A DNA stretch of 64,000 nucleotides from Pyropia haitanensis (taxonomy: Eukaryota; Rhodophyta; Bangiophyceae; Bangiales; Bangiaceae). The DNA is taken from contig SDUX01000004.1 of the NCBI GenBank assembly GCA_008729055.1, forward strand, positions 5,906,559 to 5,970,558, in the 5' to 3' direction. The notes beneath the pieces are model-generated. The model made no database searches. It saw only the letters and a program-made list of their open reading frames with translations, and was not told the DNA's origin. Shown here in pieces: positions 10,074 to 21,138 of this stretch (position 1 is the stretch's first letter; every line of letters begins with the position of its first letter). The translations under genes and the position numbers were made by a program.

Positions 10074-12304
10074 ATCATCGGCGGCCACCCGTCGGATGCG
10101 TCCGCCACCCGCCGCCATTGGCACGCCACCCGCCGGTGGGCGGCCGACGCGGCCGTCAAGCCTGGCCGCGGCGGGGGCTACCTGCCCCCCTTTCCCCCCC
10201 CCCCGCCTCGGCGGCCGGCCGCCAGCCTCCCTGGCTGCCCCGCTGGCGCGTGGCACCGCGGCATCCACCCCCCCCCCCGCCGAGGGGCCCCCCCGCACGA
10301 CACCCACCCGCCGCCACGGGGCTGCCGCCACCCTGCTGGGTGGCGTGCCCCCGCCCGGCCTGCTGGTGTGGGAGGGAGGGGGGGGGGGGGGGGGACGACC
10401 GATCCTCCCCAGTCGACCGCCCCTCCCCGTCGGTGGGGACGGCGGCCACGAGAGTGGCGGCGCCGCTGCCAACTGCTCTGGGTGGGGGCACGAGCGTCCC
10501 CACCCCCCCCCCCCCCCCCCCCCCTCTCCCCCAACCCATCCTCTAGTCCGCCGCCCCTTTGGTAGCGGCGGCTGGTAGGTACAACCCCAGCGGCGACGCT
10601 CCCACCCTGCGTGGAGGCCCCCCCCCCCCCCCCGTGCCGCCGGCAGCCCCCACCGCCGACGATGCGCGTCCAACACGCCACCCCCGCGGGGCAAGCCGCG
10701 CGCAGCACGCCGCGGCGGCGCGTCGACGCCCGTCGCTCCGCGTCGGATTCTGCGTGCCGGTGGGGGGGGTGCCCCCCCAGCCGGCGCCCATCGACGACCC
10801 TTGGAGCACGCCGCCACGCGGAAAGGTGGGGGGGGGGGGGGGGCGGGGGGGGGGAAAGAAGGGGGCGACGGGAGGAGCGCGCGCACCTCGGCCGCCATTG
10901 GCAGGGCGCCAGCCGCGGCGTGCTGGGGAGGGGGGGGGGGGGGGGCGAGCGGCTCGCCCGCGCCGGTGCGACGGCGGCCGCCGCGGCGACCGCCCAGACG
11001 CGCGGCGCCGCGGGGGGGGGAGACCCCGCCGCCCGCCCCGCGTCAGCCGCCGCCGCGGCCGTGCCGCCGTCGGCGGCCGCCCGCCCGCCCGTCGTGGCCG
11101 CCGCGGCCGGCGTGTACCGCTGGCGGCGGCGGCACCCGCGGCGGCTCCCACCCACACCCCCCCCCCCCCTCCCCCTTCCACCCTCAAACCCCCCCTACAC
11201 CCACCACCTACCCCCACCCCGCTCTCCTCCCTCCCCCCACACTCCCCGTCTCCTCCCACTCCCCCCCCACGCACCACCCCCCCCCCCCCCAACCATCACA
11301 CTCCCCCCCCCCACCATCACACTCCCCCCCCCGCGTGGCTCGACGCACGGCCAACCCGACCGCCGCGTACCCGCCGCCCGCGGCGCCGCCGGCCGCGCTC
11401 GCCCGCCGCCGCGGTGCGGCGGTGGCGCAGCGACGGGCCCCGCCGGCGGGCCGGCCCGCGCCCGCAAGGCGGGGTGCCGACGCTGCCGCAGACGGCGGGC
11501 GGTGGGGACTGGCTTGCGGAGGGGTGGGCGGTTTGGGGGGGAAGGGGGGGGGGGGGAGGGAGGGAGGGAGGTAGGGGGGTAGGGGGGGGGGGACCGCCGA
11601 CCCCCGCCGCGCGTGTTGGGTGCGGGTGCTGTTGGGGGGGGGGGGCGGAGGCGCGCGTGCCGCGCCGTCGCCCGCCGCCGCGCCGTGCCGCGGCGGCTGT
11701 GCCGGTGACCGCGGCGGCCGCGTGGGCGCGCCGCGCCGCCGCGACGCGCAGCGCCGCGGCGGTTGCGCGGCGGCGGCGGCGGCGGCGGCGGCTGCCGGCG
11801 GCGGCGTGGCCACCCGCCCCCTCTCCCCCCGCCAGCCGACGCTGGCGTGACGCCGCGGCGGGGTGGCGTGGCCCCGCCGCGGGCCGCCGTTGCCGCTGCC
11901 GCCGCGCCGTCGGCGGGCGTGGCCGGCCGGGTGCGTCGGGGGCGTCCCGGCGTGCGGGCGGCAGCCGCCGTTCTCTCCCCCTCCCCCCCCCCCCCGCCCC
12001 TCCCCCCCCCCGCGCCGCGGTGGCCGCCGCCGTCTGCGTCGCTTGCGTCTGTCTGACGCGTCGCCGCGCGGTGGCGGTGGGGTGCCAGCGCGGCACCGTC
12101 GTCGGTCGTTGGTGGGTGTCCCCACCCCGCCCGTCCGCGCGGCGCACGCCGCGACCGCCAGCGGCCGACGCCACCGCCGCCGCCGTTGCGGTCACTGCCA
12201 CTGCCACCGCCACCGCCACCGCCACCGCCACCGTCACCTCCACCTCCACCTCCACCGTCAGCTACTCTCTCGCTCTAGGGCACCCCTCCCCGCCGGCTGG
12301 CACG
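9957..12304. other. Low-complexity intergenic DNA with C31 run and G-poor tract
   Basis: Open frames exist on both strands, but none carries a recognisable motif. The region includes an uninterrupted run of 31 C (10039-10069), many G/C runs of 10-18, and a tract at about 11150-11332 whose plus strand is nearly free of G. That tract contains a direct repeat of ACCATCACACTCCCCCCCC. The right end is the leader of the gene starting at 12305. Confidence 0.45.
12193..12263 (+). repeat. CCACCG/CCACCT hexamer repeat
   Basis: An imperfect trimer/hexamer array (CCACTG, CCACCG, CCACCT units) directly upstream of a pyrimidine-rich stretch and the ATG at 12305. It may lie in the 5' leader of that gene. 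Confidence 0.7.
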
Positions 12305-12775
12305 ATGGTGGCGTCGCGCCCCCCCCCCCCTCCCCCCCTGCTGGCGTTGCCTTCTCTCTCTGGAGACGACGCAACGCCCTGGGAGACGCCCTCCCCCTCC
12401 CCCCACCCCCCCTTCAACGACGCCGCCGCCGCCGCAGGGTCGTCGTTGGCGTCGCTCCCCACCGCCGGCAGCGGCGGCGGCGGCGGCGGCGGCGGCACGG
12501 CGGTGCCACCGCGGGTGCCGTCACCGCCGCTGCTCGCCGACGCGCCGTCCTTCCGCTCCCTGTGTGCGGGCCTGCGGTCGCTGCCACGGCCGTCGGGGGG
12601 GGTGCGGCCGGTCAAGAGCAGCAGCATGTGGACGACGGGGGGGGGGTGGGGCGCCACCGCCGACGACTGGGGGGAGGCGGCGGGGGACGATGACGACGCG
12701 TCCCCGTGGGGGCTCCCGCCGCCGCCACCCCCGCCGCCGCCGCCGTCACCGCCGCCGCCGTCCCCGCCGCCAGTG

Positions 12776-12819
<44 letters not shown>

Positions 12820-13095
12820 GGGCCGCGGCGTTGCCGCCACGGCGGGTGGCGGCGGAAAGGGTGGGCGGCCCGCCGACGCTGTCGCGGACGGCTGGGGGGG
12901 AGTGCCCCGCCGCCTCGTTGGCGGCAGCCTCCGCAGCTTGCGCGGCTGGCGCCGCCGGCCGCCCGCTGGGGGGGGTGTCTCCCCCGCCGCTGTTGGCGGG
13001 GGGGGTGGCGCCCGCCGCTGACCGCCACCGCCGCGGCGGCGAGCCCTGGAACAGACGGGTGCGGCCGTGGGGGTGGCGGCGGGCGTGGCGGTAGC

Positions 13096-13127
<32 letters not shown>

Positions 13128-13350
13128 TGGCGGTGGTGGTGGTGGTGGCGGTGGTGGTGGTGGCGGCGGTGGTGGCGGCGGCCGCCGCCGGTCGGCGCCC
13201 ATGCCGCCGGTCCTTGCTGCAGAGGTTGCAGCCGTCGCGGGCTGGCTGACCACCCTCGGCACGCCCGCCGAGGCCGCCGCCACGCCACCAACGACCGCCG
13301 CCGCCGCGGCGCTGGTGCGGCCGACCTTTTCTCGGCCGCCGCCGGCGGCA

Positions 13351-13396
<46 letters not shown>

Positions 13397-13523
13397 CTGC
13401 CGCGGCCGCGGCGGCGCCCAGCCCGTTCTCGTCGGTCTCGTCGTGCTCGGCCGCCGCCGCGGGGGGGGGCGCCGCCGCCGCCACCACCGTCGGCGCCGTC
13501 GTCGCCGCCACCGCCGCGCCGCT

Positions 13524-13555
<32 letters not shown>

Positions 13556-14409
13556 GTCGGCGGCCGTCATCGATGCCCGGCGTGGGGATTACTGGCGGTG
13601 GCGGCGGCGGCGGCGGTGGCGGCGGTGGCGGCGGTGGCGGCGGCGGCGGGGTCACCGACACGACGCTCCCGTCGGGCCTCTCGCTCATGACCGCCCTGTC
13701 GAGCGCAACGTCGGAGAATGGGGACGCGGCCGGCGCGGCGGCGCCCGCGGCAACCACCACGACCGACGTGGAGCTGTGGGTGCCGCTGCCGCTGCCGACA
13801 CGGTCACGGTCGTCCCGCGCGGCGGCGGACATGGTGGTGCTGGCCGACGGGGACGACGGGCCCGGCCCGCTGGTGCGCGGCGTGCCGCTGCGGCCCGAGA
13901 ACCGGCGGCGGGTGCGGGAGGTGGCCGCCGCGGCCGCGGCGGTGACGGCCGCGGCGGGCGCGGCGGGGATGACCGAGCGGGCCGCGTTGTCGGCTGCGGC
14001 CGGCGTGGGGGGTGAGGCGGAGACGGCGCTGGAGGGGGGGACGCCGGCAGCGGCGGTGGCAGCCGCGGCCGTGACGGCCCGCCGCTGACGTGGCGCGTGG
14101 CGGTGGCGGAGGCGTGGGCCGACGCCGGCGGCACGTCACGGGCGGCCGCGGTCGTTGGCGGCGTGGACATTGCCACCCTCCGCGACCTGAGCGACTGCAG
14201 TGGGGAGGCGGTCGACGGCGGCGCGGCCGCCAGCCGCGGCCGCCCGCCGCGGCCCGCCGCGTTTGGCCGCGACGCGTCGCCGCCAACCTTCCCCTCCCGC
14301 CCGCCGTGTGCCGCGTGTGGCGGCGACGGGTGTGGCGGCGGCGGCGGCGGCAGCGTCGACGGGTGCGGCGGCGGCGGCGGCGCCGACCGCGGCGGCGGCG
14401 GCGGCGACC

Positions 14410-14462
<53 letters not shown>

Positions 14463-15668
14463 GGCGGGAGTGGCGCGTCGAGCCTGACGAGCACCCCGAT
14501 CGCGGGCCGCGATCTGGGGGCGGGGGGCCCGCCGGGCGCCGGCGGCGGCTGCCCGCCACCGTCCCGGCTGGCCGCAACGCCGCCGCCGTCGCCGCCGCCG
14601 CCGCCGCCGTCGCGGCGGCGAACGTCCACGTCGACGGTGACGACGGCGGCGACGGGCGGGAGCTTTGTGGATGGGCCCAGCGGCGGCGGCGGTGGCGGCG
14701 GTGGCGGCGGCGGGGGTGGCGGGGGTGGCGGCGCGCCGCCCCGTGCGACCGCGGCCGCCGCGGCCGCGGCGGTGCCCGGCACGGCGGCGGCAGCAGCAGC
14801 GGCGGCGGTGGCGGCGGCGGCGGCGGCGCGGCCGGCGGTGATCGTGGCGGGGTGGACGGACCGCCTCGGCGGGGGCACCACCGGGCTGCCACCGGCGGGC
14901 GGCGGCGGCGGCGGCGGCGTGCCGCCGCCGCCACCGCCGCCCGGCGTGCCGCCGCCGCCGCCGCTGCCGCCGTCGTTATCGTCGGCGGTGTGGCGGCGGA
15001 GTGCCAGCTGGGGGGACCTCCGCGGCTTTGGCAGCAGCGTCGGCCTGAGCAGCCGCCGCGGGGGGGCGGGCGGTGGCAATGGGGGGCTGGGGGGGGGGGC
15101 CGCCCCGGTTGGCCGCCCGGCAGAGGCCGCCGCTGGGTGGGGGTCGTGCCGCGTGGGGGGGGTGTCGGGCTGGCTCCGCCAGCCGCCGGTCGTGCGCGCC
15201 GGCTCCGCCGCGGACGCGGTGTGGGGGGTTGCCGGTGACGGCGGCGGCGGCGGCGGCGACGGCGGCGGCGGTGGCGACGGCGGCGGCGGTGGCGGCGGCG
15301 GCGGCAGCGGCGACCGCCGCCGCCGCCGTGGTGGTGGCGGCGGCCGCGGCCGTGGCCGCGACGGCGGCGGCGGCGGCGACCGCTCCACGGGCGCGACGGA
15401 CGCGTACATTGAGTGGGCGTCGTTTGGGATGCGCCGTGGCTGGGGCGGCGGCGGTGGCGGCGGCAGCGGCGGCGGGGTGGGGAGCACCCTCGGCAGCGTC
15501 CTGAGCAGCAGCGGCGGCGGGGGGGGAGGGGGTGCTGCGGAGGGGGGGGGGGGAATGGCGCCGGCAGCCGCCTGGGGGGGGGGCGCCGCCGCCGGTGGCT
15601 CCGCCGCCTGCTGTGGGGGGGGCCACCGCCCGCGTGAGCGCGCGCCCCCGCCCGCCCTTCTGGTGGGG

Positions 15669-15702
<34 letters not shown>

Positions 15703-15779
15703 TGGCGCGTCCGCGCGCCGCGACGGCGCGCGCCGGCCGCCGCCGGCCGGCCGCCGCCGCCGCGGCGGCCGCCCCTTGA
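12305..15779 (+). CDS. Long Gly/Ala/Pro-rich protein of unknown function, frame broken at G runs
   Basis: ATG 12305 starts MVASRPPPPPP. Non-repetitive islands include DAPSFRSLCAGLRSLPRP, GVRPVKSSSMWTTGGGWG, GSLRSLRGWRR, TDVELWVPLPLPTRSRSS, PLVRGVPLRPENRRRVREV, GGVDIATLRDLSDCSGE, AVWRRSASWGDLRGFGSS and TDAYIEWASFGMRRGW. These lie in three successive frames; the changes fall at G runs near 12968-13005 and 14034-14040 and both have the polarity of one missing base. Corrected, the protein would be about 1158 residues. The short Ser-Leu-Arg islands resemble each other but match no domain I know; low-complexity linkers suggest a disordered scaffold or regulator. The C-terminus after the G32 run at 15670 is unreliable. 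Confidence 0.5.
15670..15701 (+). repeat. G32 homopolymer
   Basis: Uninterrupted run of 32 G near the 3' end of the preceding gene. A second run of 27 G lies at 15828-15854. Such lengths are hard to call, so local reading frames are uncertain. Confidence 0.85.
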
Positions 15780-16057
15780 CTAGACGACGATTGACTCGGA
15801 CGGCCGGGTGGGGCGTGGCGGCGGGGAGGGGGGGGGGGGGGGGGGGGGGGGGGGTGGGGGGGCGCCGATGCGCGGCGTGCGGCGGGGGGCGCCCAACGCG
15901 GGCGCCCCGTGGCGCCCCGCTGGGTTGTACCATCTGTTGTTGTGTTTTTTTTTTTGTTTTTTTTTTTTGGCTCGCGCCCGCCCGCCCGCGCGTGCGCCGC
16001 GGCGGCGCGGGTGGGGGCGACGAGGGATGGGGACCCGGGGGGGGGGCCGTGGGCGGT

Positions 16058-16138
16058 GCCGCCCGTACAGGACGGTACGGAGGGGAAAGGGGTGGGGGGG
16101 GGGGGGGCGCCGCCCGTACAGGACGGTACGGAGGGGAA
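16058..16138 (+). repeat. Duplicated 30-bp unit with internal dyad
   Basis: The 30-base sequence beginning GCCGCCCGTACAGGACGGTA occurs at 16058-16087 and, identically, at 16109-16138 (spacing 51 bases). Each copy contains a dyad, CCGTAC and GTACGG, around AGGACG. A run of G separates the copies. It lies between the plus-strand gene ending at 15779 and the minus-strand gene ending at 16603, so it may be a shared 3' element. Confidence 0.85.
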
Positions 16139-16602
16139 GGGGGGGGGGGGTGGGCGCCGCGGCCACCCGCGGCGGCGGCGGGAAGGACCGGAGGGGATCC
16201 GACCCCCCACGGCCCGCCGCGACCGCACGGCGGGGGGGGGGGGGGGGGGGGGAGGGGCGGCGTGCCGCTCGCCGCGGCGATGACGGCATCCCCTCCTCGG
16301 CAGCCGCCGGGGACAGCGGCGGCCGGCGGCGGTGTCCGTTCCACACACCCCCCCCCCCCCGCCGTGGGCGGTGGGTCCCCACGGCGCGCGGCGGCGCACG
16401 CCGCCCCCCGCGGGCGGCGGCTGTACGGCCACGGCAACCGACAAGCAGCGCGCCACCAAACCCCCCCCCCCCCCCCCCCCCCTCCTTCCGCCACTTCCCG
16501 TCCACCTTCCCCCCCCCCCCCTGTCTACAGATCCCCGCGGCCGCCCCCCCCTCCCCCCCACCGCCAGCACCCCACCCAGCCGCCCTCGTCCGTCGACGCT
16601 GC

Positions 16603-16675
16603 CTACCGGTGAAGCGACGGGTGCAGCGGCTTGACGCGCGCCGCGCGGCTCAGCCCCGTCCGCCGGCGGGCGGCC

Positions 16676-16719
<44 letters not shown>

Positions 16720-16954
16720 GGTCGCCGCCGCGGTCGCCACTGGCGGCGGCGGCCGGCGGGGCATGGCCGCCGCCGCCGCCGCCGCCGCCGGCCGCCCCCC
16801 CCGGCCGCGGCTGGCCGCCGCGGCCGCCCCGCCGCCCCGCCGCGGCGTGCCGGCCGCCGCGGCCGCCGCGGCCGGCCGCGGCGGTGGCGGCGGCGGCGAC
16901 CGGCCGGGCGGCGTCGACGACGTCGACCCACCGCCGGGGGGGGTACCCGACGGT

Positions 16955-16996
<42 letters not shown>

Positions 16997-18300
16997 GGCC
17001 GGGCGACGGCCGGCCTGGCGGCCGCGCCGCCGCCGCGGCCGCCGCGACGCGATGGCGCCGTCGGCGTGGCCGACGCGGCGGCCGCGGCGGCGGCGGCGGC
17101 GGCGGTGGCGGCGGTGCGGCCGCCGCCGCGGCCGCGCCGCGTCGGCGTGGTGGCACCGGCGCTGCCGCCGCCGCGGCGGGCGGGGGTGGCGCGCTTGCGC
17201 CCACTGCCGGCGGGGGCCACGACAAACTCGTCGTCGGACGACGCCTCTGCGGCGGACGCGGCGCTGTCGTCGCTGGCTGTGCGTGCCGCAGGTGGGGTCG
17301 ACGGGACGGCGGGGGGCGACAGGTGGGACAGCAGAGAGCGGCAGCGGAGAAGAAAAAAAAAGGATGAAAAACGGGGTGGGGTGCCATGGGCAGACAGACG
17401 GAGCGGTAGGCAGCCACGCAGACAGACAGGCACGCAGGCAGGCACGCAGGCAGGCGGACAAGAGACGTTGCCGCCGCAGTCGCCACCACCGCCGCCGTGC
17501 GCCCCACGCGCGGGGCGCACCCAAGCCCCTCCACGCGGCCAAACGGGTGAGTCGATTGCTCGCCGCCCCGCGTCGGCCGACCACAACACGCTGCTGCTCC
17601 CCCCGCCCCCCCCCCCCCCCCGTCCCCATCCAGCAGCCCGCGTGTCTCAACGGCGCTGAACAAACGCCTCCCCAAGCCCGCCACTCCCCCACCCCGCCGC
17701 CCCCCCACGCAACAAACCTTTGTAGTCATCGCTGCCGCTTGACTCCTCGTCCCCCTCTGGCTCAGACGACGACTCCACCACCGTCGCGGACGTCTTGGCC
17801 GCCGCCGCCACCGCCGCCCGCCGCCGCTTGGCCGGCGGCGGCGACGGCGGCGCGCCGCGCCCGTCAGAGCCGTCGCTGCTGCCACCGCCGTCCGAGGCGC
17901 GGTCGTCGGCGTCGGCGGCGTCGTCCCCGCCGGCACGGCGGCCGCCGCCGGCGGGGGCGTCGGCGCCGCCACGCCGCCGCCTCCCGCCGCTGCCGCTGCC
18001 GCCGCCGCCGCCGCCGCCGCCACCACCACCACCACCACCGCCGCCGCCGCCGCTCGGCGGTGCGCGCCCCCCCTCCGGCACCGCCTCATCCGCAGACGCC
18101 CCACCGTCGGCCGACCCGTCAGCCCCCTCCGACGGCGGCGGTGCCGGGCCGCGGCCCGCGGCGGCGGCGGCGGCCACCGCCGCCGCGACCGCGGCGTCCC
18201 CCCTCCCGCCGCCGGGATTCGCATCCCGGACGGAACCGGCGGCTGCTGGCCGCGCCGCCGCCGACGCCGCCTCCGCCTCCTCCATATCCACAATCTCCAT
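16603..18300 (-). CDS. Acidic/Ser-rich nuclear-type protein with basic Ala/Arg tail (2 exons)
   Basis: Exon 1 runs 18300-17718 and exon 2 runs 17276-16603; the intron (17717-17277) begins GTTTGT and ends CACAG, and the phases match, giving 418 residues. The N-terminus MEIVDMEEAEAASAAA is the first true ATG. Acidic/Ser clusters (DDAADADDRASDGGGSSD, SSSEPEGDEESSGSDDYK, SSDDEF) alternate with basic patches (PAKRRRAAV, a possible nuclear localisation signal; SGRKRATPARRGG; RRGRGGGR; SRGRGGRPAAA), and the C-terminus is Ala/Arg/Pro-rich. RGRGG-like segments weakly recall AT-hooks. The layout suits a chromatin- or nucleolus-associated disordered protein, but no domain is recognised. A T run on the coding strand lies about 120 bases upstream. 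Confidence 0.65.
17425..17456 (+). repeat. GCAGGCAGGCAC repeat in an intron
   Basis: About 2.5 copies of a 12-base CAGG-rich unit inside the intron of the 16603-18300 gene, next to a CAGA-rich stretch. No function suggested. Confidence 0.65.
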
Positions 18301-19052
18301 CGGCCGCCCGCACGCGGTGGGCGCGGGGTCCGCCGCCCCGCCGACTGCTGCCGCCGTTGCCGCCACCGCCGCCGCTACCGCCACTCCCGCCGCCACAGGC
18401 AGCGGGGATCCGCCGGCAGCAAAAAAAAAAAAACTCGCACCGCCGCCCTAGCCGCTGGCGCACGCCCGAGCACCGTGGGCGTTGCCGCCCGCACCGACGG
18501 CGGCGGAAGGCGCCGCGGTGGCAGGCGGGAAACCGAGCACGGATGGCACCGGCACGGCCGTTCCGAAACAAAAGGACGAGAGGTGCGAGCGGGAGGCGGG
18601 GCGCACGTGACGTGCTGCGTCGCCCAAGGGAAGTGGACGGGGACGGCCACTCGCAGGAGGGCCGAGAGGCGCGGGGCGCAGACGACACCGTACGCGGGCG
18701 CCGTAGACGATGGGGGCGTGCGGCCACGTGGGCGGTCGACGGCGCGGGAGGCCACGCGCGGCCGGTCTCGGCGCGAAATTCGGCGGCGCAAAGCGCATGT
18801 GCGTCCAAACGGGCCAATGTCGAGGAAAAGTTGACTAAACATTTTGCTGCGCTTCCCGATCGCTGAGCCTATACTTTGCATGCACCGGCGACCGATTCCT
18901 CGTGCCGGCGACCGCCGCCGTCGCCCCACCCCCCACCGCCGCTCTTCCCTTTCGGCTCGCCCGCTGGTCTGTCCCCTTTAGCATCGGCAGAGTATGACTT
19001 TTGTCGTTGCAGCCGCACTGGCACCCGCCCTCAAGTACAGTCCCTTCCCGCC

Positions 19053-20532
19053 TCAGACGTCCTTCTTGTCCTCCCCGCCGGCCGTCGCCGCCGCCGCCGA
19101 CGCGGGCGCCGCCGCCGCCGCCGCCACGGCTGGCGCCGCCTCCGCCGTCCCAATGGTGTTGGCGAGCCAGCCCAGGACGGCCGCCTCGTACTCGGCCGCG
19201 GCCGGGCCGGCCATCAGCCAGTGCGCATCGTCGAGCGGCACCACCCGGCAGTCGGGGCGGGCGGTGAGGTTGGCCAGGAACTCGGGCGAGTGGTACTGGA
19301 AGTTCTGTGGGGTGGGCAGAGGGTGGCACGTGCCGCCCCAGCGTGGGTCAGGTTGCGGGCGTGGGGCGCGGCACCGAGGGGGACCGGGGGGAGCCGACAT
19401 GGCGAGCGTAGAGGGGCGAGGGGGGGGGGGGGGTAGGGACCAGGTCACACCCACCGCGAGGAGGGGACATGGCACAAACACGAACCACGCAGAGCGGGGG
19501 GTCAGTCGCCGTGGCGATGGGGCGGCGCTGCCTCCCAAGCTCCGCCAGCGCCCGCCGGCGCGAGCGCCCGTGTGCGCAGCCGCGCCGAGGCAGTGTGCAT
19601 CGCAGCAAGCCGTCGACGCCCCCCCCACCCGCCCAGTCTGGTGGACAAGTACGCCGCCAGGACAGGGTGGGGAGCCCACCCAAAGTCGCCTCCCCCCTCC
19701 CCCGCTTGCCTCCACCAGGAACGTACCCCCTTCTTTGTCCCGTACAGGTACAAGGTCGGGCACGCCGGCACCACGCCGCGCCGCTGCGCAGGCCGCGACC
19801 CCCCCCCCCCCCCCCCGTCAGCCACCGCCACGCCGCCACCACCTGCGCCCGCACCGTCCAATAGTACGGCGCGTTCATCCGGGCGGCGGCGCCCGCCGGG
19901 TGCGGCGCGCCGAGCAGCGCCGCCAGCCACCGCGTCGCGGCATCCCCGACGGGCCCGCCAACGACAAACAGCGCCGCGAGCGCCGACATGTAGGCCGCAC
20001 AAAAGAGGACCTGCACGGCCGCCATGCCGGCAACGTCGCCCACGTCGGCGCCCACGACCGCGCGCGCCAGCGACGGGTGCGCGTCGACCAGCCGCCACGT
20101 CAGCATCGCGCCCCAGTCGTGCGCCACAAACGTGACGGGCTCGAGCGGGGTGGGCGCGCCGGCTGCGGCCGCGTCCCCCCCACCCGCCGCCGCGGCCGCC
20201 GCCATTGACGCCGCCGCCGCCGCCGCCGCCTGGATGGCCCGCACGGCGGCGGCGTAGCCCGACACGATCTGCGGAAAGTCCCACCCCCACCACCGGGGCG
20301 GCAGCGGGCGCTCGGCGGGGGGCGGGTAGCCCGGCAGGTCAACGAGGGCGGGCCGGTAGCCCGCGGCGGCGAGGCGTGGCAGGAGCGACGCGTAGAGGGT
20401 GGCGGGCTGGTCGGGCCACCCCGACATGAGCACCACCACCGGCCCCGTGTTGGCGTGAAAGGCGGGGGTGAGGGTGTAGGGCAACGCCAGGGGGCGGGTG
20501 AGGGCGGCCGCGTCGTCGGCGGGGGCGTCCAT
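19053..20532 (-). CDS. Alpha/beta hydrolase, epoxide-hydrolase-like (2 exons)
   Basis: Exon 1 runs 20532-19727 and exon 2 runs 19304-19053; the intron starts GTACGT and ends CACAG. About 352 residues. Fold landmarks: VVVLMSGWPDQPATLY (oxyanion strand), RPALVDLPGYPPP, the nucleophile elbow VTFVAHDWGAMLTWRL, PTLYLYGTKKG (acid-strand region) and DDAHWLMAGP with the likely catalytic His. The elbow reads H-D-W-G, so the nucleophile is Asp, as in epoxide hydrolases and haloalkane dehalogenases rather than Ser esterases. A hydrophobic segment (CAAYMSALAALFVVGG) sits in the cap region. The frame shifts by one base at a C18 run (19799-19816); exon length is 2 modulo 3, so the run is probably one base short. 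A C-rich leader precedes the ATG. Confidence 0.78.
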
Positions 20533-20736
20533 GGCAGCCTCCGGGGGGGGGGGGGGTTGGACCGGCGGACGGGGGTGTGGCGTCCGGGGGAAGGGCGCGA
20601 CGGGCGTGACGACGTGGCCCGCGACGGCGCGGCGGCAGCAAGCCACGGGGACGCGCCGGCGGCAGGCGGGGGTGTCCGCGGGGGGCGCCCGGGGGCGCGG
20701 GGGGGAGCGACGTGAGGACCACCGCCGGCCGCCGCT

Positions 20737-20768
<32 letters not shown>

Positions 20769-21105
20769 TGCCGCCGCCGCCGCCGCGGCGAAACGGCGCC
20801 GCCGCGATACGCCTACCGCGGGCGCGGCGGCGCGAGCCCCGTGCCGGCGGGGCACGACGCGGCGGCGGCGGCGGCGGCGGCCGCGGGCGCGGCGGGCGCA
20901 GCCAAGGACGGCGCGGGGCAGCAGCGGGGGGGAGGCCGGGCAGAGGGGGGGGGAAGGTGCAGACGCGGACCGGACGGCGCGCAGCCGCCGCCGCCGCGGC
21001 CGTCGACGACCGTCGGCGGCCGCGCGGCGACGCGGCCGCGGGCGGCGGCGGCGGCGGCGGCGGCGACACGGGTCACCACGGGCGGGCGCAGCGTGGCGCA
21101 CCTCC

Positions 21106-21138
<33 letters not shown>

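Noticed and set aside
13685..17692. Very long minus-strand open frame (1335 codons)
   Set aside because: Pro/Arg-rich shadow opposite coding islands of the 12305 gene and crossing the intron and exon of the 16603-18300 gene.
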